Shown piece after piece: positions 23,387 through 31,739 of a stretch of 34,384 nucleotides of DNA. The notes under the pieces were generated by a model. That model saw only the letters and a program-made list of their open reading frames with translations, did no database searches and was not told where the DNA came from. Source of the stretch: Bacilli bacterium (GTDB lineage Bacteria; Bacillota; Bacilli; Paenibacillales; KCTC-25726); contig DASVDB010000106.1 in NCBI GenBank assembly GCA_036381315.1, positions 1 through 34,384 on the forward strand, read 5' to 3'. Within the stretch, counting starts at the first letter, position 1, and each line of letters begins with the position of its first letter. The position numbers and the translations under genes were made by a program.

Positions 23387-23628
23387 GTCGGCAAACCGAC
23401 TGGGCTTCAAAGCGAAAATGCCGCAGTTCGCCGAACCGGTTGCGTTCCGTCAGCGGGCTAGAAAGGCCGCAAGCCGGCAAACCGTCCGCGGTTTTGCGGA
23501 TGAGTTACGGCCGAGTTTTCGTTGGCGAGCTTTAGGTGGCTTAAAGCCACCGATTGCTTTTCCGCGAGACTCGAGCCTGAACAGGCGGCTTTCAGCCGCT
23601 GGCAAGAACTTGCCGGTTTTAGCCGGCA
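23387..23628. repeat. Cluster of short perfect hairpins
   Basis: At least six short stem-loops follow one another: GTCGG/CCGAC (23387-23400), GTTC/GAAC within CGCA/TGCG (23422-23444), TCCGC/GCGGA (23485-23500), GGTGGC/GCCACC (23535-23551), GCGGCT/AGCCGC (23585-23599), GGCAAG/CTTGCC (23601-23614) and TGCCGG/CCGGCA (23611-23628). Loops are two to six bases, apart from the GTTC/GAAC stem. Reading frames are open by chance on both strands here, as expected for palindromic DNA, and none has a convincing ribosome binding site. Confidence 0.75.
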
Positions 23629-23632
23629 GTCG

Positions 23633-23821
23633 TTTAGTTGGATTTTGTCCAATCAAATTTTCCGATTTCACCCTTGCAAAAGGAATTAAGTGGATTTCAT
23701 CCATCTAATTCAGGCGATTTCCAATAATTTTGTTGATTTCATGTAAAAATAGTTGGACAAAATCCAATTAAACATTCCATTACAAAATATTCCTCGATAA
23801 TAGTTGGATAAAATCCAACTA
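23633..23821. repeat. Four dyads of the TAGTTGGA-N5-TCCAACTA type
   Basis: Dyads at 23633-23657, 23684-23710, 23750-23770 and 23801-23821 share GGA-N5-TCC cores with a five-base loop. The last is perfect over 8-bp arms. The first two carry the same two-base mismatch. The loops of copies 1 (TTTTG) and 3 (CAAAA) are reverse complements, so these two copies are inverted relative to each other. They fill the gap downstream of mtnE. Confidence 0.85.
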
Positions 23822-23853
23822 AATTCCGGCGTAATCAATCCCCATCCGCTTAT

Positions 23854-25053
23854 TCAAAACACTCCGAGTTTGCCGATCCGCTCGATTGCCTCGCGCAGCC
23901 TTTCTTCCGTCGTCAAGAGGCCGAGGCGAACATAGCCTTCGCCATTCGCGCCAAAGCCGCTGCCCGGCGCGACCACTACTTTTGCCTGCGAAATCAACAG
24001 TTCGGCGAACTCCGAAGATGTGTAGGGGCGCGGAACAGGCAGCCAGGCAAAAAACGATCCGGCCGACGGCTGCGCAGGCCAGCCGATGTCGCGCAAAGCC
24101 GCAAACAACGCGTCGCGGCGTTTTTCATAAACGGCGCACAGCTCGCGCACGCAATCCTGCGGTCCGTTCAAAGCTGCCGCCGCCGCTTCCTGTATCCCGC
24201 CGAACAGACTGCAATAGTAGTGGTCCTGCAAAAGGTTGAGCATGCCGACGATTTGCGCGTTGCCCACGGCGAATCCAACCCGCCATCCCGCCATATTGAA
24301 AGTTTTCGAAAGCGTATAAAATTCAACGCCGACTTCTTTGGCGCAAGGCGTTTGCAAAAAGCTGGGCGGTTTGACTCCGTCAAAGCCAAGCGCCCCATAG
24401 GCAAAATCGCTGGCTACAACGATGTGGTGCTTTTCCGCAAAGCGGACCGTTTCCGCATAAAATGACGGTGTTGCCGTCGCGGCAGTCGGATTGTTCGGAT
24501 AATTGATGAACATGAGCTTGGCGGTATTCGCTTCTTTTTCCGGAATAGCGGAAAAATCGGGCAAAAAACCGTTGCCCGCGGAAAGCGGCATCGTCACCAT
24601 CCGCGCGCCCGCAAGCGCAATGCCCGACCAATAGTCGGGATAACCCGGATCCGGGACCAAACAAACATCGCCGTTATTCAACAAGCATTGGCTGATTTCC
24701 ACCAGTCCGGTTTTGGCGCCGAATAATACGGCGATTTCCCGTTCGGGGTCCAGTTTAACGCCGTAATCCTCTTGATAGCGTTTGGCAACCGCTTGTTTCA
24801 GAAAAAGGTAGCCGTCAAACGGCGGATAGCGGTGATAAAGCGGATTTCCCGCCGCTTCCCGCAGTGCTTGTACAATATGGTCGGGGGTCGGCAAATCCGG
24901 ATTACCCTGGCCGAGATTGATGACATCATGTCCCTCAGCGATTTCCGCTTGGGCGCGTTTGACGAGATTGGCAAAAAATTGTTTGGGCAACCGTTGCAGC
25001 CTGTCGGCGCTCTTCATCTCAAATGCGCCCCACGGCCGATTTGTTTCATTCAT
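23854..25053 (-). CDS. mtnE: Methionine-salvage aminotransferase MtnE-like
   Basis: A 399-residue PLP-dependent class I aminotransferase. It strongly resembles B. subtilis MtnE (YkrV), from LPKQFFANLVKRAQ and GHDVINLGQGNPDLPTP through LFGAKTGLVEI to the end GYVRLGLLTTEERLREA. The PLP lysine is K250 in TLSKTFNMAGWRVGF. MtnE turns ketomethylthiobutyrate into methionine using glutamine, giving ketoglutaramate, the MtnU substrate; mtnU lies on the opposite strand one gene away. ATG 25053 has GGAG 10 bases upstream; ATG 25017 aligns better with Bacillus and remains possible. The alternative is a general LL-diaminopimelate/aspartate-type aminotransferase, but the MtnE match and mtnU context favour salvage. 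Confidence 0.85.
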   Translation of the reverse strand: MNETNRPWGAFEMKSADRLQRLPKQFFANLVKRAQAEIAEGHDVINLGQGNPDLPTPDHIVQALREAAGNPLYHRYPPFDGYLFLKQAVAKRYQEDYGVKLDPEREIAVLFGAKTGLVEISQCLLNNGDVCLVPDPGYPDYWSGIALAGARMVTMPLSAGNGFLPDFSAIPEKEANTAKLMFINYPNNPTAATATPSFYAETVRFAEKHHIVVASDFAYGALGFDGVKPPSFLQTPCAKEVGVEFYTLSKTFNMAGWRVGFAVGNAQIVGMLNLLQDHYYCSLFGGIQEAAAAALNGPQDCVRELCAVYEKRRDALFAALRDIGWPAQPSAGSFFAWLPVPRPYTSSEFAELLISQAKVVVAPGSGFGANGEGYVRLGLLTTEERLREAIERIGKLGVF

Positions 25054-25189
25054 GAGCCGATCACTCCGTTTTCCGATTAAACAATCCTAATTTACCACGA
25101 TTGTTAGCGGCTGTATATAAATCAGCGCGAACATGTGCTAATCTTATGGTGAAGGGCTTTTCAGTTCGGCGCTTGAAAGAGGCGGTTTT

Positions 25190-26098
25190 GTGAAAATCAT
25201 GGTGACAGGCGCAACCGGCTTTATCGCCGGACATCTGCTGCGTCTCCTGCATGCACGCGGACACCAAACCGTTTGCGTTTCCAGATTTCCGCATGCGGGC
25301 GCGGGTTTATCCGGGGAATGGACCACATGGGATGATCTTGCCCAAAATCCGGCAAAGTTTGCGGGCATTGACGCAATCGTCAATTTGGCCGGCGCGACGA
25401 TTAACAAACGCTGGACGAAGCGGGCGAAAAAGCGCATTTACTCGTCAAGAATAGAAGCAACGAAGCGGATCGCCGAACTGGTCGACCGGATTAAAGACAA
25501 GCCGAAAGTAGTAATAAACGGTTCGGGTGCGGGGATATACGGCACATCGGAGACAAAAATTTTTACCGAGCAAAGCGAGGGCCAAGACAGCGACTTTTTA
25601 GGTTCCGTAGTCCGGAATTGGGAAGCCGCTGCCGATCAAATTGCGGGCACCCGAGTTGTCAAACTGCGGCCGGGCGTAGTGTTGGGCAGCGACGGCGGGG
25701 CGTTTCCGCTCATGGTTTTGCCTTACCGATTATTCGCGGGCGGGCGGATCGGAAGCGGGAAGCAATGGCTGCCGTGGATCCACATCGACGATATGGCGGA
25801 ATCGATCCTTTTCTGCATCGAATGCGAGGAAATATCCGGCCCGGTGAACTGCGCAGCGCCTCACCATGTGACAAACGACGAATTCGGGCGAATGCTTGGC
25901 GACATATTGCGCCGCCCGCATTGGCTTCCCGTTCCCGCATTTCTAATGCGTTTGGCGTTGGGGGAAATGTCCATGTTGTTGTTGCAGGGCCAGAGGGTTG
26001 CGCCGCAGAAATTGCTCGCGCACGGTTTTCGCTTCAACTTTCCCGAACTGAATCCGGCGTTGCAGAATTTGCTAATGAAACGAAGGGATATACCATGA
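25190..26098 (+). CDS. TIGR01777-family NAD(P)-dependent epimerase-like protein
   Basis: A 302-residue extended SDR protein. The Rossmann motif VTGATGFIAGHL is at residues 5-16. Family-typical stretches are NLAGATINKRWTKRAKKRIYSSR, NGSGAGIYGTS, LRPGVVLGSDGGAF and the C-terminal DUF1731 segment (VAPQKLLAHGFRFNFPEL). These proteins (YfhF in Bacillus, older label SulA-like cell-division inhibitor) have no established reaction. GTG 25190 follows GAGG with a 7-base spacer. The stop overlaps the mtnU ATG by 4 bases (ATGA), so the two proteins are co-translated. It is divergent from mtnE. Confidence 0.9.
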   Translation: MKIMVTGATGFIAGHLLRLLHARGHQTVCVSRFPHAGAGLSGEWTTWDDLAQNPAKFAGIDAIVNLAGATINKRWTKRAKKRIYSSRIEATKRIAELVDRIKDKPKVVINGSGAGIYGTSETKIFTEQSEGQDSDFLGSVVRNWEAAADQIAGTRVVKLRPGVVLGSDGGAFPLMVLPYRLFAGGRIGSGKQWLPWIHIDDMAESILFCIECEEISGPVNCAAPHHVTNDEFGRMLGDILRRPHWLPVPAFLMRLALGEMSMLLLQGQRVAPQKLLAHGFRFNFPELNPALQNLLMKRRDIP

Positions 26099-26889
26099 CC
26101 GAAAAACTACGCGTCGCACTGATCCAGATGCATGTGCAGGCAGGCGAGCCGGAAGCCAATTTTGCCGCCGTAACCAGGCGTTTGCAGCAAGTCGCCGCAT
26201 CCGAGCCGAAGCCGGATTTGATCATCTTGCCGGAGATGTGGAATACCGGTTATGCCTTGCCAACCATAACGGAAACTGCGGACGAAAACGGTTCGCGGAC
26301 GAAAGACTTTTTCTCCGCATTCAGCAGCACGCAGCAAATCAACGTGATCGCCGGGTCCGTTTCGGTTAAAACGAAACAAGGCGTAAAAAATGTCGCTTAC
26401 GCATTTGACCGCAACGGCAAGCTCGTTGCCGAATACGCCAAACTCCACTTATTTCGTTTAATGGATGAGGAAAAGTATCTGATCGGCGGGAACAAAAGCG
26501 AATTGGCGCAATTTGACGGTGTTTTGGCTGGTCTTATGATTTGCTACGATCTTCGCTTCCCCGAATTGGCGCGCAAATACGCGCTCGCGGGCGCGAACAT
26601 CCTGTTTGTTCCGGCTGAGTGGCCGCATCCCAGACTGCATCATTGGCGTACGCTGTTGCAGGCGCGCGCGATTGAAAACCAGCTGTTCGTGGTGGCTTGC
26701 AACCGCGTCGGCATAAGCGGCGGGACGCACTTTTTCGGCCACTCGATGGTGGTTGATCCATGGGGAGAAATCGTTGCCGAAGGCGCGGAAGACGAAGCGG
26801 ACATTTTTGCCGAACTTGATCTGACATTGGTCAACCGGGTGCGCAAGCAAATACCGATCATTCCGGACCGCCGGCCGGAAGTTTACTGA
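26095..26889 (+). CDS. mtnU: Omega-amidase/nitrilase-family hydrolase MtnU-like
   Basis: A 264-residue member of the carbon-nitrogen hydrolase superfamily with the complete triad E47 (LPEMWNTGY), K116 (YAKLHLF) and C150 (MICYDLRFPE). It matches B. subtilis MtnU (YkrU) closely, including LMDEEKYL, PHPRLHHWRTLLQARAIENQ and HSMVVDPWG. MtnU hydrolyses ketoglutaramate, left by glutamine transaminases such as MtnE, pulling methionine salvage forward. The start is ATG 26095, with AAGGGA 8 bases upstream and a 4-base overlap with the preceding SDR gene; the frame stays open far upstream but only as a shadow of that gene. A possible terminator follows. Confidence 0.9.
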   Translation: MTEKLRVALIQMHVQAGEPEANFAAVTRRLQQVAASEPKPDLIILPEMWNTGYALPTITETADENGSRTKDFFSAFSSTQQINVIAGSVSVKTKQGVKNVAYAFDRNGKLVAEYAKLHLFRLMDEEKYLIGGNKSELAQFDGVLAGLMICYDLRFPELARKYALAGANILFVPAEWPHPRLHHWRTLLQARAIENQLFVVACNRVGISGGTHFFGHSMVVDPWGEIVAEGAEDEADIFAELDLTLVNRVRKQIPIIPDRRPEVY

Positions 26890-26895
26890 AGCTTA

Positions 26896-26919
26896 CTGAT
26901 GGCGGCATCAGCTGTTTTT
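26896..26919 (+). terminator. Candidate terminator after mtnU
   Basis: CTGATG (26896-26901), loop GCGG, CATCAG (26906-26911), then CTGTTTTT. It overlaps the last codons of the convergent lysR gene. Confidence 0.5.
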
Positions 26920-27816
26920 CCTTACCACGTCCAGTAAAGTGGCGATAAACGCGTCCGCCGCCTTGGACAAGTATCTTCCTTTGCGGTAAGCGATCACCAA
27001 TGTGCGGGTTGGGCGCGGCTTGGCTAACGGCAAATATACCGGAACGAATTCGCTGGTCTTTACCCGCGTAACCATCACCGGCACGAAGGCAATTCCCATG
27101 CCCGCCGCCACCAGCGATTGGACGGTTTCGATATTGCTGCTTTCAAACATGATGTTGGGCGTAAATCCGGCGCTGCGGCACAAATCGAAGGTAAGTTGGC
27201 GGAATCCTTGGCCTTTTTTCAATACGACAAACGGTTCGTCCCGCAATTCGGACAATTCCACGCATTGGTCTTGCAATGAAGCTCTTGTGGCAAAGCGATG
27301 CGCGGGAGGAACGGCGAGACGGATTTCTTCTTCCACCAGCGTTTGGTATTCCAGCATTTGTTCGCCGAGCGGCAGCGCCAAAAGCGAAATATCCGTCTGT
27401 CCGCCGGTCGTATGCTCAATCAGTTTATCCGTCGTATCTTCGATCAGTGTAATGTCCACTTGCGGATATTTTGCTTTGTAAACTGGCAGCACCTTGGGCA
27501 GAATGTGCGAGCCGGTGATGGGCAGCGAACCGACAATCAGTTTGCCTTTGCGCATTTGCGATATGTCGTCCATCTCCTGCTTCAACTGCTCGACGGAGTC
27601 GATGATCTTGCGCGCGTTCTCGACGAACGCCTGCCCCGCGTAAGTCAATTCCACCGAATTGGTGCTGCGCTGGAACAGGATCACCCCCAGCTCTTTTTCC
27701 AATTTGGACAGCTGCTGGCTCAGCGACGGCTGGGCGATATGCAGTTTTTCCGCGGCCCGCGAAAAGTTCAACTCTTCGGAAATTTTGATGACGTACTGCA
27801 ATTGGCGCAGTTCCAT
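26908..27816 (-). CDS. LysR-family transcriptional regulator
   Basis: A 302-residue LysR-type regulator: N-terminal winged helix (about 1-60: MELRQLQYVIKISEELNFSR, AAEKLHIAQPSLSQQLSKLE) and a periplasmic-binding-protein-like effector domain (about 90-295, starting LIVGSLPITGSHILPKVLP). AGAGGA is 6 bases before the ATG. It is divergent from leuC with a 115-base gap holding a dyad that suits a LysR operator, so it may control leuCD and itself; Bacilli relatives include the CysL/YwfM-type group, and the inducer cannot be told from sequence. Confidence 0.92.
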   Translation of the reverse strand: MELRQLQYVIKISEELNFSRAAEKLHIAQPSLSQQLSKLEKELGVILFQRSTNSVELTYAGQAFVENARKIIDSVEQLKQEMDDISQMRKGKLIVGSLPITGSHILPKVLPVYKAKYPQVDITLIEDTTDKLIEHTTGGQTDISLLALPLGEQMLEYQTLVEEEIRLAVPPAHRFATRASLQDQCVELSELRDEPFVVLKKGQGFRQLTFDLCRSAGFTPNIMFESSNIETVQSLVAAGMGIAFVPVMVTRVKTSEFVPVYLPLAKPRPTRTLVIAYRKGRYLSKAADAFIATLLDVVRKNS

Positions 27817-27854
27817 ACACAGTCCTCTTTTTCTTATAGTTTCAACCTATTAAG

Positions 27855-27901
27855 TCTATAGATATTATATCTTAGAACAATGAAGATGGAAATGCTATTA
27901 T
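27855..27901 (+). promoter_or_regulatory. lysR-leuC divergent operator and candidate leuC promoter
   Basis: TCTA-T-AGATAT-T-ATATCT-TAGA (27855-27876) is a dyad with one bulged base, fitting the T-N11-A style of LysR sites. TATTAT at 27896-27901 (5/6) could be the leuC -10 box, with a weak -35 (TTAGAA, 27872-27877) overlapping the dyad at 18-base spacing, typical of an activated promoter. Confidence 0.45.
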
Positions 27902-27931
27902 AGTTGGTAAGTAAAATTGAGGTGAGAAGCT

Positions 27932-29362
27932 ATGGCGAAAAAGACTTTATACGAAAAAATTTGGGAACAGCACGTTATTCACGAGGAAGAAGGCAAGCCC
28001 AGCGTCATTTACATCGATTTGCATCTCGTTCACGAAGTGACTTCCCCGCAAGCGTTCGAGGGGTTGCGGCTGAACGGCCGCAAAGTGCGCCGGCCTGATC
28101 TGACGTTTGCGACTATGGATCACAACGTGCCTACGACGCAAAAAGACCGCTTCAATATCAAAGATCCGATTTCCCGGCAGCAAGTGAAAACATTGGCGGA
28201 AAATTGCCGGGAATTCGGCGTCAAACTGTACGATCTGAACTCGGAAGATCAAGGGATCGTGCATGTCATGGGGCCGGAATTGGGGCTTACGTATCCCGGT
28301 AAAACGATTGTTTGCGGCGACAGCCACACATCGACCCACGGCGCATTTGGCGCGCTCGCGTTCGGCATCGGCACGAGCGAGGTGGAACACGTGCTGGCGA
28401 CCCAATGCCTGCAACAGGCGAAATCGAAAACGATGGAAGTTCGCGTAAACGGCAAACTTCGCCCCGGCATCCGCGCCAAAGACTTGATCCTGGGCATTAT
28501 CGGCAAATTCGGAACGGCGTTTGCCACCGGTTATGTCATTGAATATACGGGGCAAGCGATTCGCGACCTGTCGATGGAAGGCCGGATGACGGTTTGCAAT
28601 ATGTCGATCGAAGCCGGCGCCAGAGCCGGGTTGATCGCCCCCGACGAGAAAACGTTCGCCTATTTACGCGGGCGCCAGTTTGCCCCGAAAGGCGCGGACT
28701 TTGACCGTGCTGTGGAAGAATGGAAAAAGCTCGTTACCGACGAAGGCGCCGAATATGATGCGGTCGTCGAATTTAACGCGGACGAATTGGTGCCGCAGGT
28801 GACCTGGGGAACAAGCCCGGGCATGGGCGCGGATATTTTGTCCAGCGTTCCCGATCCGGAAAGCTTCGCGACGGAAGGGGAGCGCCGCGCGGCAAGAAGA
28901 GCGCTCGAATATATGGGGTTAAAGCCGGGCACGAAAATGAAGGACATTCAGCTTGACCGTATTTTTATCGGTTCGTGCACCAACGCGCGCATTGAAGATT
29001 TGCGCGCCGCGGCGCAAATTGTTAGAGGCTATCATGTAGCGCCGACAATAAAAGAAGCGATTGTCGTGCCGGGTTCCGGGCGCGTGAAAGCGCAAGCGGA
29101 AAAAGAAGGACTGGACAAGATTTTTATCGCTGCCGGATTTGAATGGCGCGAAGCCGGATGCAGCATGTGCCTGGCCATGAATCCCGACTTCTTGTTGCCG
29201 GGAGAGCGCTGCGCCTCGACATCGAACCGCAATTTTGAAGGGCGTCAGGGGCGCGGCGGCAGAACGCATCTTTGTTCGCCGGAAATGGCCGCGGCAGCGG
29301 CCATCAAAGGACATTTTGTCGACGTTCGCGAATGGGAAATTAAAGAACCGGCTTCGGTTTAA
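27932..29362 (+). CDS. leuC: 3-isopropylmalate dehydratase large subunit LeuC
   Basis: The iron-sulfur subunit of isopropylmalate isomerase, second step of leucine synthesis. The 476 residues match the family length. The [4Fe-4S] ligands are C349 ([11 protein letters not shown]), C410 and C413 ([10 protein letters not shown]); aconitase-like signatures [20 protein letters not shown] and [13 protein letters not shown] are all present. GAGGTGA (27919-27925) is 6 bases before the ATG. leuD follows 32 bases later and supplies the swivel domain. leuA and leuB are not in the window. Regulation probably involves the divergent LysR gene; no T-box was seen in the 115-base gap. Confidence 0.97.
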   Translation: MAKKTLYEKIWEQHVIHEEEGKPSVIYIDLHLVHEVTSPQAFEGLRLNGRKVRRPDLTFATMDHNVPTTQKDRFNIKDPISRQQVKTLAENCREFGVKLYDLNSEDQGIVHVMGPELGLTYPGKTIVCGDSHTSTHGAFGALAFGIGTSEVEHVLATQCLQQAKSKTMEVRVNGKLRPGIRAKDLILGIIGKFGTAFATGYVIEYTGQAIRDLSMEGRMTVCNMSIEAGARAGLIAPDEKTFAYLRGRQFAPKGADFDRAVEEWKKLVTDEGAEYDAVVEFNADELVPQVTWGTSPGMGADILSSVPDPESFATEGERRAARRALEYMGLKPGTKMKDIQLDRIFIGSCTNARIEDLRAAAQIVRGYHVAPTIKEAIVVPGSGRVKAQAEKEGLDKIFIAAGFEWREAGCSMCLAMNPDFLLPGERCASTSNRNFEGRQGRGGRTHLCSPEMAAAAAIKGHFVDVREWEIKEPASV

Positions 29363-29394
29363 CCGCACAACTGGCGGAAAGGAGACGATCAACA

Positions 29395-30006
29395 ATGGAA
29401 AAATTTACGAAACATACGGGCATTGTGGCGCCTTTGGACAGAGTGAACGTGGACACCGACGCCATTATACCGAAACAATTTTTAAAACGCATTGAACGGA
29501 CGGGATTCGGCCAATTTTTGTTCTATGAATGGCGTTTTACCGAAAATGGCGAGCCCATTACCGATTTTGTGCTGAATCAACCCCGTTACCAAGGCGCATC
29601 TGTGCTGCTGGCCGGCGAGAATTTCGGCTGCGGTTCCTCGCGCGAGCATGCACCGTGGGCTATTCTCGACTATGGATTTCGCGTTATCATCGCGCCTTCG
29701 TTCGCCGATATTTTTTACAACAACTGCTTTAAAAACGGAATATTGCCAATTCGCATGAGCCAGGAAAAAGTGAGCGAACTGTTTCAGCGCACTGCCCAGC
29801 ATGAAGGCTATAAACTTAACGTTGACCTCGAGCAAAAAGTCATTACCGACGAGTTCGGTTTGCGCATGGAATTCAACATTTTGGAACATCGCCGGCAATT
29901 TTTGCTGCTTGGTATGGACGACATCGGCTTGACGCTGCAGCATGAGGCGAAAATCGCCGCATACGAGAAAGAGCACCAAAGCAGGCTGGCTTACCCGACC
30001 GCCTGA
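29395..30006 (+). CDS. leuD: 3-isopropylmalate dehydratase small subunit LeuD
   Basis: The 203-residue swivel-domain subunit that completes the LeuCD isomerase. Signatures are the N-terminal [16 protein letters not shown], the catalytic-loop [18 protein letters not shown] and [22 protein letters not shown] lies about 11 bases before the ATG. It is the second gene of leuCD and is followed by a strong terminator, so the operon here is just leuC-leuD. Confidence 0.97.
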   Translation: MEKFTKHTGIVAPLDRVNVDTDAIIPKQFLKRIERTGFGQFLFYEWRFTENGEPITDFVLNQPRYQGASVLLAGENFGCGSSREHAPWAILDYGFRVIIAPSFADIFYNNCFKNGILPIRMSQEKVSELFQRTAQHEGYKLNVDLEQKVITDEFGLRMEFNILEHRRQFLLLGMDDIGLTLQHEAKIAAYEKEHQSRLAYPTA

Positions 30007-30039
30007 GACAAATGGTTATCCGTACAATATCGTTTGCGA

Positions 30040-30082
30040 AAACCGGAGCGGTTTGCGTAACGCGCTGCTCCGGTTTGTTTTT
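30040..30082 (+). terminator. Rho-independent terminator after leuD
   Basis: AAACCGGAGC (30040-30049) pairs perfectly with GCTCCGGTTT (30067-30076), 10 bp with a 17-base loop, followed by GTTTTT. Confidence 0.85.
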
Positions 30083-30179
30083 GTCTATTTTGATGCGGCA
30101 AAAATTAGCGGATTTCGCAACTTTAAAGATTTTCCGTCGTCTAAATCTATGTCGAGAGCATGTCGATTCATTGCCTTTA

Positions 30180-30209
30180 TTGTCACCCTTGCGGCGTATT
30201 TGCTAGAAT
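30180..30209 (+). promoter_or_regulatory. SigA-type promoter of the amidase/S-layer operon
   Basis: TTGTCA (30180-30185, 5/6) and TAGAAT (30204-30209, 5/6) are 18 bases apart, ending 38 bases before the amidase ATG and well clear of the leuD terminator. Confidence 0.65.
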
Positions 30210-30247
30210 GATAGTGTTGCGCCGATCGATCGTTTGCGAGGTGAATC

Positions 30248-31738
30248 ATGAAACGGATTTTGCTGATATTGGTCATATTGGTTATGTCTCCTTTTGTTAC
30301 CGCATTAGTCAGCGCGGAAAATTCCGTGAATGTTTACATTAACGGAAGCAAATGGCAGGGGGCGGACTCGGCCATTCTGTTTCACTCCGCTGTTTTTCTT
30401 CCGATCAGTGTGATCAATAACGGCCTGGGCATCCAAACCAAATGGAACGGGCAAGATCAAAACATCGTGATGCGGATGGGGACCGATCGGATGGTGCAAA
30501 CCATCGGCAAATCGACAGCCGCGGTAGACGGGAAAAACGTGGAACTGGCGGAGGCCCCAAGGATGTTCAACAATCAGCCGTACGTGGCGGCGCGGTCTTT
30601 AACCGGCGCATTCCGCGTAAAAACCACTTGGGATGGCCTGAAGAATGCGCTTTATCTGTTTAAAAACGACCGTGGCATTTCCACGCAAACCGCCTCGAAA
30701 GACGAAAACGCGGCAGAAAATGAATCGCAAGCGGCGGAAGAAAAAATATCCCGGCAAACGGAGGCGGATTCCGAACCGGATCGTTCCATTTTAAGCGAAA
30801 ACCGGCAAAATGAAACCGACTTAACGTTTGACGATGTGATTAATACGAGCGGCAAAACGGTGGTGAAAGCGATCAGTTCCGATCAAAACGGCATTGTGAT
30901 TCGCATGGACGGCGCGGTAACCCCGGACATCTTTACATTGCCTGATCCGTACCGAATCGTTGTCGATTTGCGGAACGCGGAACTCGACCGGTCGCTCTTG
31001 AGCGACTCTGCCGCGCAAAACGGCGAAGTTGCGGCAAACCATCCGTACGTGGAAAATATCCGCTACGCCTTGTTCGATAATGCGCCGGTCACCGTGCGCG
31101 TCGTCATCGATTTGAACAGAAACGTTAACTACAAGTTGGTTCAGGATGAGGCGGATCATCAAATTGTGATTTCAATTCCCACCAAAGTGTACAAGGTTGT
31201 CGTTGACGCCGGCCATGGCGGCACGGATCCGGGTTCCACCGGCTACAGCAAAAAAGATGAGAAATGGTTTACGCTGGCGCTGGCAAAGAAATTAGCTGCC
31301 ATTCTCGGTAATGATTCATCAATTGAGCCGATTTTGACGCGATCCGACGATTCGACCGTGTCGCTGGATGAACGCGTTGCAATTGCCAACAAAGAGAATG
31401 CGGATTTGTTTGTGTCCATCCACGGCAATATCTACGAAAATTCGCAAAGCATCCGCGGAACGGAAACCTATTATGCGCGTGATGAAAGTATTCCCTTGGC
31501 TGAAGAACTGCATAAGCGGGTGTTAAGCGCAACCGGTTTTCCTGACAGACATGTCCGAAAGGAAAATTACCGCGTGATTAAAAATACCAAAATGCCTGCG
31601 GTGTTGCTGGAAATCGGCTATCTGTCCAACCCGACGGATGAAAAAAATATGCTGAATGAAAGTTTTCAGGAAAAACTGGCAGGAGAAATCGCCTCGGGTA
31701 TCCAATCATATCTGAAGCAAATGGGAGAGGAGAATTAA
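30248..31738 (+). CDS. Exported N-acetylmuramoyl-L-alanine amidase (Amidase_3) with AMIN and copper-amine-oxidase-N-like domains
   Basis: A 496-residue secreted cell-wall hydrolase. A signal peptide (about 1-23, ending ALVSA) is followed by a copper-amine-oxidase N-terminal-like domain (about 25-140: VYINGSKWQ, PYVAARSLTGAF), an acidic Gln/Glu-rich linker (about 145-195), an AMIN-like domain (about 205-310) and an Amidase_3 catalytic domain (315-490). Zinc and catalytic residues are visible: H323 (VDAGHGGTDPG), E375 (LDER), H392 (SIHGN) and E455 (LLEIGYLSN). It cuts the amide between muramic acid and the stem peptide. GAGGTGA is a few bases before the ATG. The stop is one base before the S-layer gene, so both are co-translated. 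Confidence 0.93.
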   Translation: MKRILLILVILVMSPFVTALVSAENSVNVYINGSKWQGADSAILFHSAVFLPISVINNGLGIQTKWNGQDQNIVMRMGTDRMVQTIGKSTAAVDGKNVELAEAPRMFNNQPYVAARSLTGAFRVKTTWDGLKNALYLFKNDRGISTQTASKDENAAENESQAAEEKISRQTEADSEPDRSILSENRQNETDLTFDDVINTSGKTVVKAISSDQNGIVIRMDGAVTPDIFTLPDPYRIVVDLRNAELDRSLLSDSAAQNGEVAANHPYVENIRYALFDNAPVTVRVVIDLNRNVNYKLVQDEADHQIVISIPTKVYKVVVDAGHGGTDPGSTGYSKKDEKWFTLALAKKLAAILGNDSSIEPILTRSDDSTVSLDERVAIANKENADLFVSIHGNIYENSQSIRGTETYYARDESIPLAEELHKRVLSATGFPDRHVRKENYRVIKNTKMPAVLLEIGYLSNPTDEKNMLNESFQEKLAGEIASGIQSYLKQMGEEN

Positions 31739-31739
31739 T

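Noticed and set aside
23385-23708. 107-codon + frame, with open frames on the minus strand as well
   Set aside because: Open frames on both strands come from the palindromic hairpins; no ribosome binding site or family match.
25618-26094. Long N-terminal extension of MtnU
   Set aside because: The frame is open only because it shadows the SDR gene; the family begins at the ATG 26095 with its own ribosome binding site.
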